Of a stretch of DNA of 64,000 nucleotides, positions 24,404 through 32,655 are shown piece by piece; the first letter of the stretch is position 1, and each line of letters starts with the position of its first letter. Source of the DNA: an uncultured Anaerolineales bacterium. Its GTDB lineage: Bacteria > Chloroflexota > Anaerolineae > Anaerolineales > UBA6663. The position numbers and the translations under genes are program-made. Below the pieces are notes generated by a model, which saw only the letters and a list, made by a program, of their open reading frames with translations, was not told where the DNA came from and searched no databases. The stretch lies in the NCBI GenBank assembly GCA_937952305.1, contig CALFZO010000004.1:23183-87182 (forward strand), read 5' to 3'.

Positions 24404-24490
24404 AGGGCAAACCCGGTGAAAACCGGGGACGCAAAGCCATGGGTCTGTAGCCCGGGAGAAATCCGGGCCATGATCGCCAGGCTACCGAAG
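24404..24490 (+). ncRNA. Cyclic-di-GMP-I (GEMM) riboswitch
   Basis: The GEMM core is clear. A P2 hairpin ACCCGGTGAAAACCGGG has a GAAA tetraloop, followed by GGACGCAAAGCC, the invariant junction that holds the ligand-binding G and A. A P3 hairpin (CCCGGGAGAAATCCGGG) comes next and the 3' strand GGCTACCGAAG closes it. Class I c-di-GMP riboswitches have this organisation, with the P2 tetraloop docking into a P3 receptor. The aptamer ends about 50 nt before the start codon of a secreted sortase-like protein. Confidence 0.93.
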
Positions 24491-24519
24491 ACGAGGCTCC
24501 GCTCCCCGCACTGGGTCGG

Positions 24520-24540
24520 CGTCCTCGCAGGATAAGGACG
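24520..24540 (+). promoter_or_regulatory. Riboswitch expression-platform hairpin masking the ribosome site
   Basis: CGTCCT (24520-24525) can pair with AGGACG (24535-24540), placing the AAGGA ribosome site in the stem directly before the ATG at 24541. No intrinsic terminator lies between aptamer and gene, so control is most likely at translation initiation. Whether c-di-GMP turns expression on or off cannot be read directly. Confidence 0.55.
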
Positions 24541-25209
24541 ATGGTCCGCCGACTCCTCGCTTGCGCGCTTTTCCTGTCCGTCCAATTCGTGATCGCGTCC
24601 ACGCCCGTGCAGGCCGACTCCGGCCAGGGCGCGGTCGAGTACAGCGTCTATCTGCCGCTCCTGACGCGCGAGGCCACCGCGGCCATGGCGCTGCCAGCCG
24701 AGCCCGGCTTCCCGTCGCTGCTGGACTTCACGGCGACGGTGGCGGGCGGCCCGGCCGACACCGTGACCGGCGTGTATGTGTCCGAGGTCCTGGCCCTGCC
24801 GGTCATCCAGCAGCCGGCCGACAACTACGGCTACGTCTCTGAGCAGGTGGGGGTGGTCACGCAGTTCCGGCTGGCGGCCAGCTACGGCGTCACCGGTCTG
24901 CTGGCGCACAACTTTGCCTCCGGAGCCCTGTTCTTTGAGCTGGCGCCGGGGCAGCGCGTGCACGTCATCCTGGGCGACGGCTCGGCGAAGGAGTACCAGG
25001 TGAGCGAGATCCTGCGTTATCAGGCCTTGCAGCCGTTCAGCACGGCCAGTGATTTTGTGGACCTGGCGACCGGCGAGCAACTCACGGCCGGCCAGGTGTT
25101 TGCGCGCGCGTACATGGGCGGCGACCAAGTGACGTTTCAGACTTGTATTGCGAGCGGCGGTATTGGGAGTTGGGGGCGGTTATTTGTGATCGCGACGCCG
25201 GTGGAGTGA
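24541..25209 (+). CDS. Secreted sortase-like protein under c-di-GMP riboswitch control
   Basis: 222 residues. A signal peptide (RRLLACALFLSVQFVIASTPVQA) is cleaved near residue 25. The rest looks like a divergent sortase fold: His123 in GLLAHNF, Cys202 in TFQTCI (compare the TLxTC motif), and Arg213 in GRLFVIAT. Spacing matches sortase His-Cys-Arg triads (79 residues His to Cys, 11 Cys to Arg). LAPGQRVHVILGDGSAKEYQVSEI fits the beta-strand region between His and Cys. Family assignment is by motif only. No cell-wall sorting motif substrate is seen in the window. It is monocistronic, closed by a strong terminator. Confidence 0.7.
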   Translation: MVRRLLACALFLSVQFVIASTPVQADSGQGAVEYSVYLPLLTREATAAMALPAEPGFPSLLDFTATVAGGPADTVTGVYVSEVLALPVIQQPADNYGYVSEQVGVVTQFRLAASYGVTGLLAHNFASGALFFELAPGQRVHVILGDGSAKEYQVSEILRYQALQPFSTASDFVDLATGEQLTAGQVFARAYMGGDQVTFQTCIASGGIGSWGRLFVIATPVE

Positions 25210-25225
25210 GCGCCGCCCGGCGCAG

Positions 25226-25252
25226 GCGGGAGCCGAGTTGGCTCCCGCTTTT
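25226..25252 (+). terminator. Terminator after the sortase-like gene
   Basis: GCGGGAGCC (25226-25234), GAGTT loop, GGCTCCCGC (25240-25248), then TTTTC. A strong intrinsic terminator. Confidence 0.92.
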
Positions 25253-25272
25253 CATTTAACCGAGCGGCGCCA

Positions 25273-25689
25273 TCAGGCCAACTGATCAGGCGCTGAGCGG
25301 TCAGCCAGGCGCCGCGCCTGGCTGCTGAGGTCGAGCATCCAGCCGCCAAGGGTGCAAGACAAGAGGATGAGCACGCTGGGGGCAAACCACAGCCGGGCGA
25401 GGCCGGGGATTTCGGCGGGCAGGAACCGGATCAGGCTGAGCGCCCACAGGCCGGAAGCCAACCCCACCCACAGGTGCGCGCGGCGCGCCAGCCAGGCGCT
25501 GGCCGCGCCAATCAGCACAGGCGGCGCCGCCAACAGGATGGCCGTCAGCGCCACTTTGGCCAGCTGCCAGGCAACACTGTCATCGGCGGCGCCGGCCGGC
25601 CAGAGCCCCGGAATGACCAGCCAGGCCGCGCGCCAGGCGCCGTAGCCGATCCCATTGCCGAGCAGGATGGCCAGGAGGATGCGCGGCAT
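25273..25689 (-). CDS. Small membrane protein of unknown function
   Basis: 138 residues with about four transmembrane helices (ILLAILLGNGIGYGAWRAAWLVI; LAKVALTAILLAAPPVLIGAASAWLA; LWVGLASGLWALSLIRFL; LWFAPSVLILLSCTLGGWML). No family is recognised. It starts 30 bp after mutS2 stops on the same strand, so it is probably cotranscribed. Codon use is like its neighbours. Confidence 0.65.
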   Translation of the reverse strand: MPRILLAILLGNGIGYGAWRAAWLVIPGLWPAGAADDSVAWQLAKVALTAILLAAPPVLIGAASAWLARRAHLWVGLASGLWALSLIRFLPAEIPGLARLWFAPSVLILLSCTLGGWMLDLSSQARRLADRSAPDQLA

Positions 25690-25719
25690 GGCTGAGCGTC
25701 TCCCGGCGCCGGCGGGTCG

Positions 25720-28128
25720 TCAGCCGCCGAGCGCCAGCTTTACGACGGTGACGCCGTCGCCGCCCTCGTTGTCGGCGCCGGTGGCCTGGCTCTTCACCAC
25801 TGGGTTGGCGCGCAGGAAGTCACGCACAGCCTGACGCAGCTTGCCCGTGCCCTTGCCGTGGATGATCCGCACCCAGGGCAGTTCGGCCAAGTAGGCGGCG
25901 TCCAGGTATTGCTCCACTTCCGGCAGCGCCTCCTCCACGGTCTTGCCGCGGATATCGAACTCCAGGCCGGGCGATTCGGCTTTCGGCGCGCGGCTGGCCT
26001 TGGGGCTTTCCGCGGCTGGCGCCGGCTCCGGTTCGTCGTGGGCGGCCGCGCCGCGGAGTTCGACTTCATCCAGCTTGGTGCGCACGCGCAGGCGCCCGAC
26101 CTTGACCTCGGCCTCGGTGGCCGTCAGGGCTGTGACCACGCCGATGCTGTTCAGCGCTTTCAGCTTGACGGTGTCGCCCAGGCGGATGGCGCGCCGCGGG
26201 CCGGCGGCCAATTGCGTCTGCGGCAGCGGCGCGGCCGGCACCCGCGCTTTCTCCTCGGCCTGGTCCAGCGCGCCCTCCACGTCCGCCACCGGCTCCAGCG
26301 ATTGGCCGGCCCGCGCCAGCTTGGCCTTCAGCCGGCTGACTTCGTCGCGCAGGGCCTCCAGCTCCTGGGCGGCCTGCTGGCGCGCCTGTTCGATGATCTG
26401 GCGTCGCTCGGCCTCGATGCGCTCCAGGCGCCGCGCCAGCTCCCGCTCGCGCAGCTCCGTTTCCGCGCGCGTCGTCGCCATGCGCTCGCGCTCACCGCGC
26501 ACCGCCTCGCGCTGGCGGTAGATCTCGTCCAGCAGCTGCTCGGTCTCCAGATTGGCCTGCGCCACCATCGTCTTGGCCTCGTCGATGATGGTCTGGTTCA
26601 GGCCGAGGCGCGCGGCGATGGCGAAGGCGTTGGAGCGTCCCGGCAGGCCGATGGTCAGATGGTAGGTGGGCAGCAGCGTGTCTGGGTCGAATTCCATGCT
26701 GGCGTTTTTGACGCCGGGCTTGGTGTGGGCGTAGCCCTTGAGCTCCGGGTAGTGCGTGGCCACGAGGGCCGTAGCGCCCATGTCCAGCAGGAACGACAAG
26801 ACGGCGCGCGCCAGCGCCGAGCCTTCGGCCGGGTCGGTGCCGGCGCCGAGTTCATCCAGGATCACGAGGGCGTGCTCGTCCACCTGGTCCAGGATGCGCA
26901 CGATGTTGGTGAAGTGCGCCGAGAACGTGGACAGCGACTGCTCGATGGACTGCTCGTCGCCGATATCGGCGAAGATGTTCTGGAAGAGCGCCAACTCGGA
27001 CCCGGACTGGGCCGGCAGATGCAGGCCGGATTGCGCCATGAGCACCAGCAGGCCGACGGTTTTGAGGGTGACGGTCTTGCCGCCGGTGTTGGGGCCGGTG
27101 ATGACCAGCGCGCGCGTGTCGCCCGCGATCTCGACGTCGATGGCGACGACGGTCTCCGGGTTGAGCAGCGGATGGCGCGCGGCGAACAGGCGCAAGATAG
27201 CGGGCGCCGGCTGGCCGTCTGACGGTTTGCGGCTGGCGGCCTCGGCCGTCAGGATCGGCTCGCTGGCGCGGAGCGCGTCCGCGTACTTGGCGCGCGCGAA
27301 GATGCAGTCGAGCTCGGCCAGCGCCTCCACCGTGCGCGTGATCGGCTCGGCTTGCGCGCCGATCAGGGCGGACAGCTCCGCCAGGATGCGCCGGATCTCG
27401 TCCTGTTCGGCCAGCTGCAGCTCGCGCAGGGCGTTGTTCAGCTCCACGGTCGCCAGCGGTTCGATGAAGATGGTGGCGCCCGAGGCGGACTGGTCGTGGA
27501 CGACGCCGCGGATGCGGCCTTTGAAGTCGGCTTTGAGCGGGATCACGTAGCGCCCGTCGCGCTGGGTGACGATGGCCTCCTGCAGGTAGGGGCCGTTGCG
27601 CGGATCGCCGATGATGCGCTCCAGCTTGGTCAGCAGGCGGCCGTGCGCAACCTTGAGGTCACGCCGGATCTGAGCCAGCTTCTCCGAGGCCGAGTCCAGC
27701 ACTTCGCCGCGCTCGTCGATGGTGTTGCCGATGGCCTCCACCAGGCCGGGCGTCTCCTCCAGCCCGTTGGCGACGAAGGCCAGACGCGGGAACTGGTCGC
27801 CCAGCCGGCTGAGGATGCGGCGCAGCGTCCGGGCGGCGATGAGCGTGTTCTTGATGTCGAGCAGGGCGGCCGTGTCCAGCACGCCGCCGCGCGCGGCCAA
27901 CTGCGCCGGCCCGCGCACGTCACGCGCCCCGCCCAGCGTCACGTCGGTCTTCACGGCCAGCAGCTTGCGGGCTTCGCTGGTTTCTTGCTGGCGGCGCCGC
28001 GCTTCGGTCAGGTCGGTCGTGGGCGCCAAAGCCAGGACCTGGCCGGCGCCGGCCGAGAACGACGCATACCGGGCGGCCCGCTCGAGGATTTTGTGCAGTT
28101 CAAGGACTTGCAGCGATTTGGCGTCCAT
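25720..28128 (-). CDS. mutS2: MutS2 / RqcU ATPase with C-terminal Smr domain
   Basis: 802 residues, full length for MutS2. The ATPase Walker A is GPNTGGKT (345-352), followed by DIGDEQSIEQSLSTFSAHF and VILDELGAGTDPAEGSAL (Walker B). A long coiled coil (about 520-620) follows, then a KOW-like segment (IRLGDTVKLKALNSIGVV). The Smr nuclease domain at about 722-802 has FDIRGKTVEEALPEVEQYL and VRIIHGKGTGKLR. MutS2 suppresses recombination in some bacteria and rescues collided ribosomes (RqcU) in Bacillus. MutS1 mismatch-binding domains are absent. Confidence 0.96.
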   Translation of the reverse strand: MDAKSLQVLELHKILERAARYASFSAGAGQVLALAPTTDLTEARRRQQETSEARKLLAVKTDVTLGGARDVRGPAQLAARGGVLDTAALLDIKNTLIAARTLRRILSRLGDQFPRLAFVANGLEETPGLVEAIGNTIDERGEVLDSASEKLAQIRRDLKVAHGRLLTKLERIIGDPRNGPYLQEAIVTQRDGRYVIPLKADFKGRIRGVVHDQSASGATIFIEPLATVELNNALRELQLAEQDEIRRILAELSALIGAQAEPITRTVEALAELDCIFARAKYADALRASEPILTAEAASRKPSDGQPAPAILRLFAARHPLLNPETVVAIDVEIAGDTRALVITGPNTGGKTVTLKTVGLLVLMAQSGLHLPAQSGSELALFQNIFADIGDEQSIEQSLSTFSAHFTNIVRILDQVDEHALVILDELGAGTDPAEGSALARAVLSFLLDMGATALVATHYPELKGYAHTKPGVKNASMEFDPDTLLPTYHLTIGLPGRSNAFAIAARLGLNQTIIDEAKTMVAQANLETEQLLDEIYRQREAVRGERERMATTRAETELRERELARRLERIEAERRQIIEQARQQAAQELEALRDEVSRLKAKLARAGQSLEPVADVEGALDQAEEKARVPAAPLPQTQLAAGPRRAIRLGDTVKLKALNSIGVVTALTATEAEVKVGRLRVRTKLDEVELRGAAAHDEPEPAPAAESPKASRAPKAESPGLEFDIRGKTVEEALPEVEQYLDAAYLAELPWVRIIHGKGTGKLRQAVRDFLRANPVVKSQATGADNEGGDGVTVVKLALGG

Positions 28129-28340
28129 ACCTAATCAGAAAGCCGGCCCACTGGCCGGCCGCGCCTGGGCCGCCGCGCGGCGGTCCGGTCGTGAATGACA
28201 GTTGCGGCGATTCTAACCGAAAAACGGGGGCGGGGAGCGGGCGGCTAGCACCCCGTCCGCCGGCTTAGGCTGGAGGGGCGCCAGCTCAGCGCCGTTTGAG
28301 CTAGACAGCGCCTATCCAGTTCTTTCAGGTGGACGGGGCG

Positions 28341-31300
28341 CTAGCGGGTGGCCTCGGCCAGCCGCGCGCACAAGACGCGCATCACGGCCAGGCTGACGTC
28401 CGGGCGCTCGCGCAGCAGGCCTTCAAAACTCTTGCGGTCCAGGCTCAGGGCGCGCACATCGCCGGCAGCGATGAGCGAGGCCATGCGCGGCTCCTGGCTG
28501 ATGATGGCCATCTCGCCGACCACGTCACCGGACTTGCGCCGCGCGACTTCGGCGCCGTCCACGCTCACGCGCACCTCGCCCGAGACGAGCACGTACAGCT
28601 CGTCGCCGGCCTCGCCCTGGGCCACGAGAGTTTCACCGTCCGGGAAGACCTGCTCGGACGCGAGCACGGCCACCTGTTTCAAGTCGGCCGGGGCCAGGTC
28701 CACGAAGAGCGGCACGCGGCGCAGGAACAGGATGCGGTCCATGACGGACAGGGTCGGTAAGGTGTTCATGGTAGTTCCTAGGGCGGACAGGGCCGTGGAG
28801 CGGACCAGTTCATCCGGATCGGACACGGCCCGGCGCGCCAGGGCCGCGCGCACGTCCGGGTCGGAGGAGCCAGCCGCGGCCAGGGCGGCGCCGGCCCGGA
28901 TCCAGGCCTCCGGTTCGGCCTCCAGCAGGTCGGCCAGATGTTGGTCCAGCGGAACGACGGCGCGCTGGGCGTCGGCCGGCTCCCAGGGCCGCAGCAGCGG
29001 CCGCAGCCGGCTCAGCGTGGGCAGGGTCTCCAGTGCCTCCAGGGCGTTGGCCACCTGCGCCGGAGTGCGGCTCTGCAGGTTTTCCGCGGCCAACCGGACG
29101 GCCTCGCGCTCCTCCAGCAGGCCCAGCGCGCGCAGGGCGTTCAGGGCCTGCTGGCGGGCTGAGTCGCGCAGCGAGTCGGCTAGCAGCCGGATGCGCTCAT
29201 CGCGGGCCTGCGGAGCGACGTCGCGCCAGAGCAGGTCATAATGCACGGTGGCGGTCAGGCGCCGGTCGACATACTGGCGCAGCGCGTCGGCGGCCCGCCA
29301 GGCCGGCAGGCCCTGCAGCGTCAACAGGGCGGCCGCCTCCCGTGTCGGATCGTTGAGTGCGGCGACGACGGGCGGCAGCGCCGGCGCGCCCAGGTGGATC
29401 AGGGCGTCCACCGCCGCCTCGCGCACGCCGTTGTCACGGTCGCCCAGGGCCTGGGCCAGCGGCGGGATCGCGGCGGCGCCGCCAGCGGCTAAAGCGCGGG
29501 CCGCAGCGCGGCGCACGGCCGCGGGGGCGTAAGCGTCGGCGAGTTCGGCTTCGATCAGGGCGTAGGCCTCGGCATCCCCCCAATCGGCCAGCGCGTTGAG
29601 CGCGTGGACGCGTTCGTCGAGTTGGCCCAGCACTGCCATCTGGCGCAGTTGGTCACGCGCCTGCGCGTGCGGCCCCAGCGCCAACAGGGCCACGGCCGCG
29701 CGCGCGCGCACCGCGGCCTCCGGGTCAGCCAGCAGCGGCTGCAGCAGGTCCGCCAGGCCCTGCGGGTAGCCGGCCAGTGAGCGCAAGGTCTCCACCGCCT
29801 GCAGGCGCACCTCGGGCTCCGGGTCGCGCAGACGCGCGGCGACGGCCAGTAGGGCCGAGGCGGCGTTGGCGCGCGACAGCGCACACAGCACCGCGCGGCG
29901 CACCTCGCCCACCGGATCGTCCAGCGCGGCCACCAGCGCCGCCGTGACCTGGGCCGCGGCCGGGTGGCCGCGCTTCTGCAGGTGGCCCAGGATCTCGGCG
30001 GACACCCGCCGCACGGCCGCGTTGGCGTCCGTCAGGCCGCGCTGGGCCACCGCCACGGCGGCCGCGTCGCGGCGGAAACCGCCGAACGGTTCTTCCTCGC
30101 TGAAGAACAGGCTCGGCTGACCGGCGCGCAGCGCCTCCAGCAACGCGCCGCGATAAGCGCGGCTGGCGCGCCACAGGCTGAAAGCAGTGACGGCGGCGGC
30201 GGCCAGCCCCACCAGGTAGAGCTGCGCGGGCGCGAAGGCCTGCTCGCCGACCCACAGCACCACGCCGGCGATGAGGGTGCCGGCCTGCTCAGGCCCGCCG
30301 CTGATGAAGGCGCGCACTTGATCGCGGCGCTCGGCCGGGACGGCGTTGAACAAGGCTTGGTAGGCGGCGTCGGCCAGGCCGGCCAGCCACACCATTTGCG
30401 CGAAGCGGAAAGCCACGATGGCCGGGAAGCTGGCGGCCAGGGCCAGCCAGGCGAAGCCGGCCAGGTAGAGGATGGGGAAGGCCAGCAGCATCACCATCAG
30501 CCCGAAGCGCGCGTACAGCCGGTTGGCCAGGATGAGCGAGGCCAGGAAGGCGGCCGCCGTGCTCAGCCCGTTGAACAGGCCCAGGAAGCCGGCCAACTCG
30601 GCTTCGTCCGGGAATTGCGCCGCCATGGTTTTGGCGAAGGGCAGGGCGATGGAGAAGTACAGGATCGAGAAAAGGACGGCGGCGACCGCGATCCAGCCCA
30701 TGAGCGGCGAGCGCCGCACGAACTGGAAGCCGCGCTGCATCTCCACCGCCAGACTGGCCGGACGCGGCTGGCGGCGCGGCGCGGCCAGGGCGACGGCTGG
30801 CGCGCCCAGCAAGGCCCGCGTAAGGCCGAAGGCAGCCAGCAGCGCGCCGGCCCAGAGCAGCAGCAGGTTCTCGGTGCCCAGCACGGCCACCAGCGGGCCG
30901 GTGCCGAAGCCGCCCAGGACGGCGCCCAGAATGCGGCCGGCGCCGAAGAGCGGGAAGAGGCGCTTAGCCTGGCGCGTGTCACAGACCGCGCCGGCCACGC
31001 CCCAACAGAACAGGCCCATGAGCGCATTGAGGACTTCTTTGCCCAGCCACAGGCCGGGGTAAGCGCCGGGCAGGTCGAGGAGCAAGAGCGCGCGCGCGGC
31101 CACCAGGACCACGGCCATGGCCACCGGCAGCGCCAGGTACAGGCGCGTGCGCGGCAGCCGCCCGAGCATGGCCGTGATGGCCAGCGAGGTCAGGCCGGTG
31201 AGGACCGCCAGGCCCATGTACAGGAAGGGCAGATATTGGACGCCGAAACGCGCGAAGAACAGGGCCTCGACACCGGTGCTGCCCAGGCTGAAGCCAGCCG

Positions 31301-31385
31301 AGGTGAGCACCATCAGGCCGATTACCAGGGAAGCCATCCGGCCTTCGCCTGGACGAATCTTGAGGAGGTCCGCCCAGCGGCTCAT
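28341..31385 (-). CDS. Transporter-HEAT repeat-cyclic-nucleotide-binding fusion protein
   Basis: 1014 residues in three parts. About 1-410: 11-12 membrane helices of the MFS or ATP/ADP-translocase (NTT) type (LVIGLMVLTSAGFSLGSTGVEALFFARFG; RQAKRLFPLFGAGRILGAVLGGFGTGPLV). About 430-860: HEAT-like repeats (VRRVSAEILGHLQKRG, VRRAVLCALSRA, VRLQAVETLRSLA, VREAAVDALIHLG). About 879-1014: a cNMP-binding domain with FPDGETLVAQGEAGDELYVLVSGEV and an intact phosphate-binding cassette (GEMAIISQEPRMAS, Glu958 and Arg967). NTT/MFS-HEAT fusions are known in several phyla. It lies directly downstream of a class III cyclase-like gene, so a cNMP may gate transport. Confidence 0.85.
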   Translation of the reverse strand: MSRWADLLKIRPGEGRMASLVIGLMVLTSAGFSLGSTGVEALFFARFGVQYLPFLYMGLAVLTGLTSLAITAMLGRLPRTRLYLALPVAMAVVLVAARALLLLDLPGAYPGLWLGKEVLNALMGLFCWGVAGAVCDTRQAKRLFPLFGAGRILGAVLGGFGTGPLVAVLGTENLLLLWAGALLAAFGLTRALLGAPAVALAAPRRQPRPASLAVEMQRGFQFVRRSPLMGWIAVAAVLFSILYFSIALPFAKTMAAQFPDEAELAGFLGLFNGLSTAAAFLASLILANRLYARFGLMVMLLAFPILYLAGFAWLALAASFPAIVAFRFAQMVWLAGLADAAYQALFNAVPAERRDQVRAFISGGPEQAGTLIAGVVLWVGEQAFAPAQLYLVGLAAAAVTAFSLWRASRAYRGALLEALRAGQPSLFFSEEEPFGGFRRDAAAVAVAQRGLTDANAAVRRVSAEILGHLQKRGHPAAAQVTAALVAALDDPVGEVRRAVLCALSRANAASALLAVAARLRDPEPEVRLQAVETLRSLAGYPQGLADLLQPLLADPEAAVRARAAVALLALGPHAQARDQLRQMAVLGQLDERVHALNALADWGDAEAYALIEAELADAYAPAAVRRAAARALAAGGAAAIPPLAQALGDRDNGVREAAVDALIHLGAPALPPVVAALNDPTREAAALLTLQGLPAWRAADALRQYVDRRLTATVHYDLLWRDVAPQARDERIRLLADSLRDSARQQALNALRALGLLEEREAVRLAAENLQSRTPAQVANALEALETLPTLSRLRPLLRPWEPADAQRAVVPLDQHLADLLEAEPEAWIRAGAALAAAGSSDPDVRAALARRAVSDPDELVRSTALSALGTTMNTLPTLSVMDRILFLRRVPLFVDLAPADLKQVAVLASEQVFPDGETLVAQGEAGDELYVLVSGEVRVSVDGAEVARRKSGDVVGEMAIISQEPRMASLIAAGDVRALSLDRKSFEGLLRERPDVSLAVMRVLCARLAEATR

Positions 31386-31456
31386 GTTTGGGTAAGCCCA
31401 TTATGCCATTGTCGCGCGGGATGTGCGCGGTCGGAGGGGAGCGCGGCCAGCGCGCG

Positions 31457-32551
31457 TCAGGCCGCTGGCGCTGCGACGGCCTGAAGGCGCTGGGCCAGGT
31501 TGCGGAGCAGTTGAGCAGACGGGTAAATCCGGGTGAACAAGAAGCGCAGGATCAGGCGATCCAGGGCCGTGCTGCCCGTCACGCGGCCGCGTTCGCAGAC
31601 GTGCAGGTGCGTGCCGCCGTCCGGGGTCGGAGTGAGGTAGAACGTCGCCAGGCATTCGACGGGCGAGAAACTCTGACGCACGGTGAAATACTCGAAGGGC
31701 CGCCAATCCAGCACCGTCTCGACCATGGCCAGCTTCCGACCATGCAGGCAATGGGTCTGGGCGCCGACCCCGGTCCGGCCGCCCGGCCGGGCCACGGCCT
31801 GGAAGACCAGGCCGGCTTCAAAGGCATACTCCGGCCGCTTGGCGGGATCATTCAGCCATTCCCAGACGATGGCCGGCGGCGCGGCGCAACTCTGGTCTGT
31901 CACCACGTAGGCGTCCGCGTCCGTCACGGCCACGCGGCGCGCCTCGACCAGGGCCTGGTAGCGCGGCCGCAGGTCATAGCTCAACGTGGCCACGCTGCCC
32001 AGGTGCTCATAGGTCTCGGTCAGGCGCTGAAGGTCATCCAGCTCCAGGCCCAGATGCTCGCGCACGCGTTCGGTGAAGAGCAGGTAGGCGCGCCAGCCAG
32101 TGGCCTCGGCGACGTGGTTCTTCAGCAGGCGGTGGGCCAGGTTTACATCGGATCCCACCAGCTCCCGGATGCCGGCGACGTTCTGGACGATGTAGTCGCC
32201 GTGGTGCAGGATGAACTTGAGATCGAGCTCGGGGAGGGCGCGGCAGGCGCGGCAGGTGCAGGTGGTGCGCCGCTGCGCGGCGGCGCGCCGGTCGCAGAAG
32301 CGGGTGTAGGCGGTTTCCAGCAGATCCAGCAGCGTCTCGCCGCGCGGCACGCGCGCCTCCGCCGCGTAGGCGAACACCGCATCGCCTTCCAGCTTGGCCA
32401 GCGTGAACAAACCCGTCAGGCTGGCGACGATCACGGCCAAGAGGTCGCTCAGGATCTCGTGGGCGTGATCCAGCTCGACCTGGGCCAGGTACGCCGTGTA
32501 GCCGGAGATATCGGCCAGGACCAGGTAACCGTGCTGGGTCTTATTATCCAT
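31457..32551 (-). CDS. Class III nucleotidyl-cyclase-like (DUF2652) protein with SRPBCC domain
   Basis: 364 residues from the ATG at 32551. The N-terminal half resembles class III cyclases: metal Asp14 in LADISGYTA, Lys53 and Asp57 in KLEGDAVFAY, and transition-state Asn137 and Arg141 in VGSDVNLAHRL. Glu130 stands where adenylate cyclases have the base-selecting Asp. A CTCRAC cluster lies at 98-103. The C-terminal half (about 205-355) is an SRPBCC/polyketide-cyclase-like domain (PPAIVWEWLNDPAKRPEY; FTVRQSFSPVECLATFYL). The gene ends 71 bp upstream of the cNMP-binding transporter fusion on the same strand. DUF2652 proteins have no established activity that I know of; cyclase activity is inferred. 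Confidence 0.75.
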   Translation of the reverse strand: MDNKTQHGYLVLADISGYTAYLAQVELDHAHEILSDLLAVIVASLTGLFTLAKLEGDAVFAYAAEARVPRGETLLDLLETAYTRFCDRRAAAQRRTTCTCRACRALPELDLKFILHHGDYIVQNVAGIRELVGSDVNLAHRLLKNHVAEATGWRAYLLFTERVREHLGLELDDLQRLTETYEHLGSVATLSYDLRPRYQALVEARRVAVTDADAYVVTDQSCAAPPAIVWEWLNDPAKRPEYAFEAGLVFQAVARPGGRTGVGAQTHCLHGRKLAMVETVLDWRPFEYFTVRQSFSPVECLATFYLTPTPDGGTHLHVCERGRVTGSTALDRLILRFLFTRIYPSAQLLRNLAQRLQAVAAPAA

Positions 32552-32583
32552 GGCGGGAGGTCCAGTCCCTGCGCTGAACAAAA

Positions 32584-32615
32584 ACGGGAGTAGGCCACAC
32601 TCAGCCTACTCCCGT
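32584..32615 (-). terminator. Terminator after the transglutaminase gene
   Basis: ACGGGAGTAGGC (32584-32595) pairs with GCCTACTCCCGT (32604-32615). On the minus strand it is followed by TTTTTGTTC. It closes the transglutaminase transcript before the cyclase-like gene. Confidence 0.88.
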
Positions 32616-32655
32616 CGGGCGCGCGGCTCCAGACCACGCCTTGCTCAATGGGTGC

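Noticed and set aside
13823..28170. Shared CACTGGCCGGCCGCGCC at about 13824-13840 and 28150-28166
   Set aside because: Only about 17 bp, made of self-complementary GGCC units, each next to its own hairpin; likely coincidence in GC-rich intergenic DNA.
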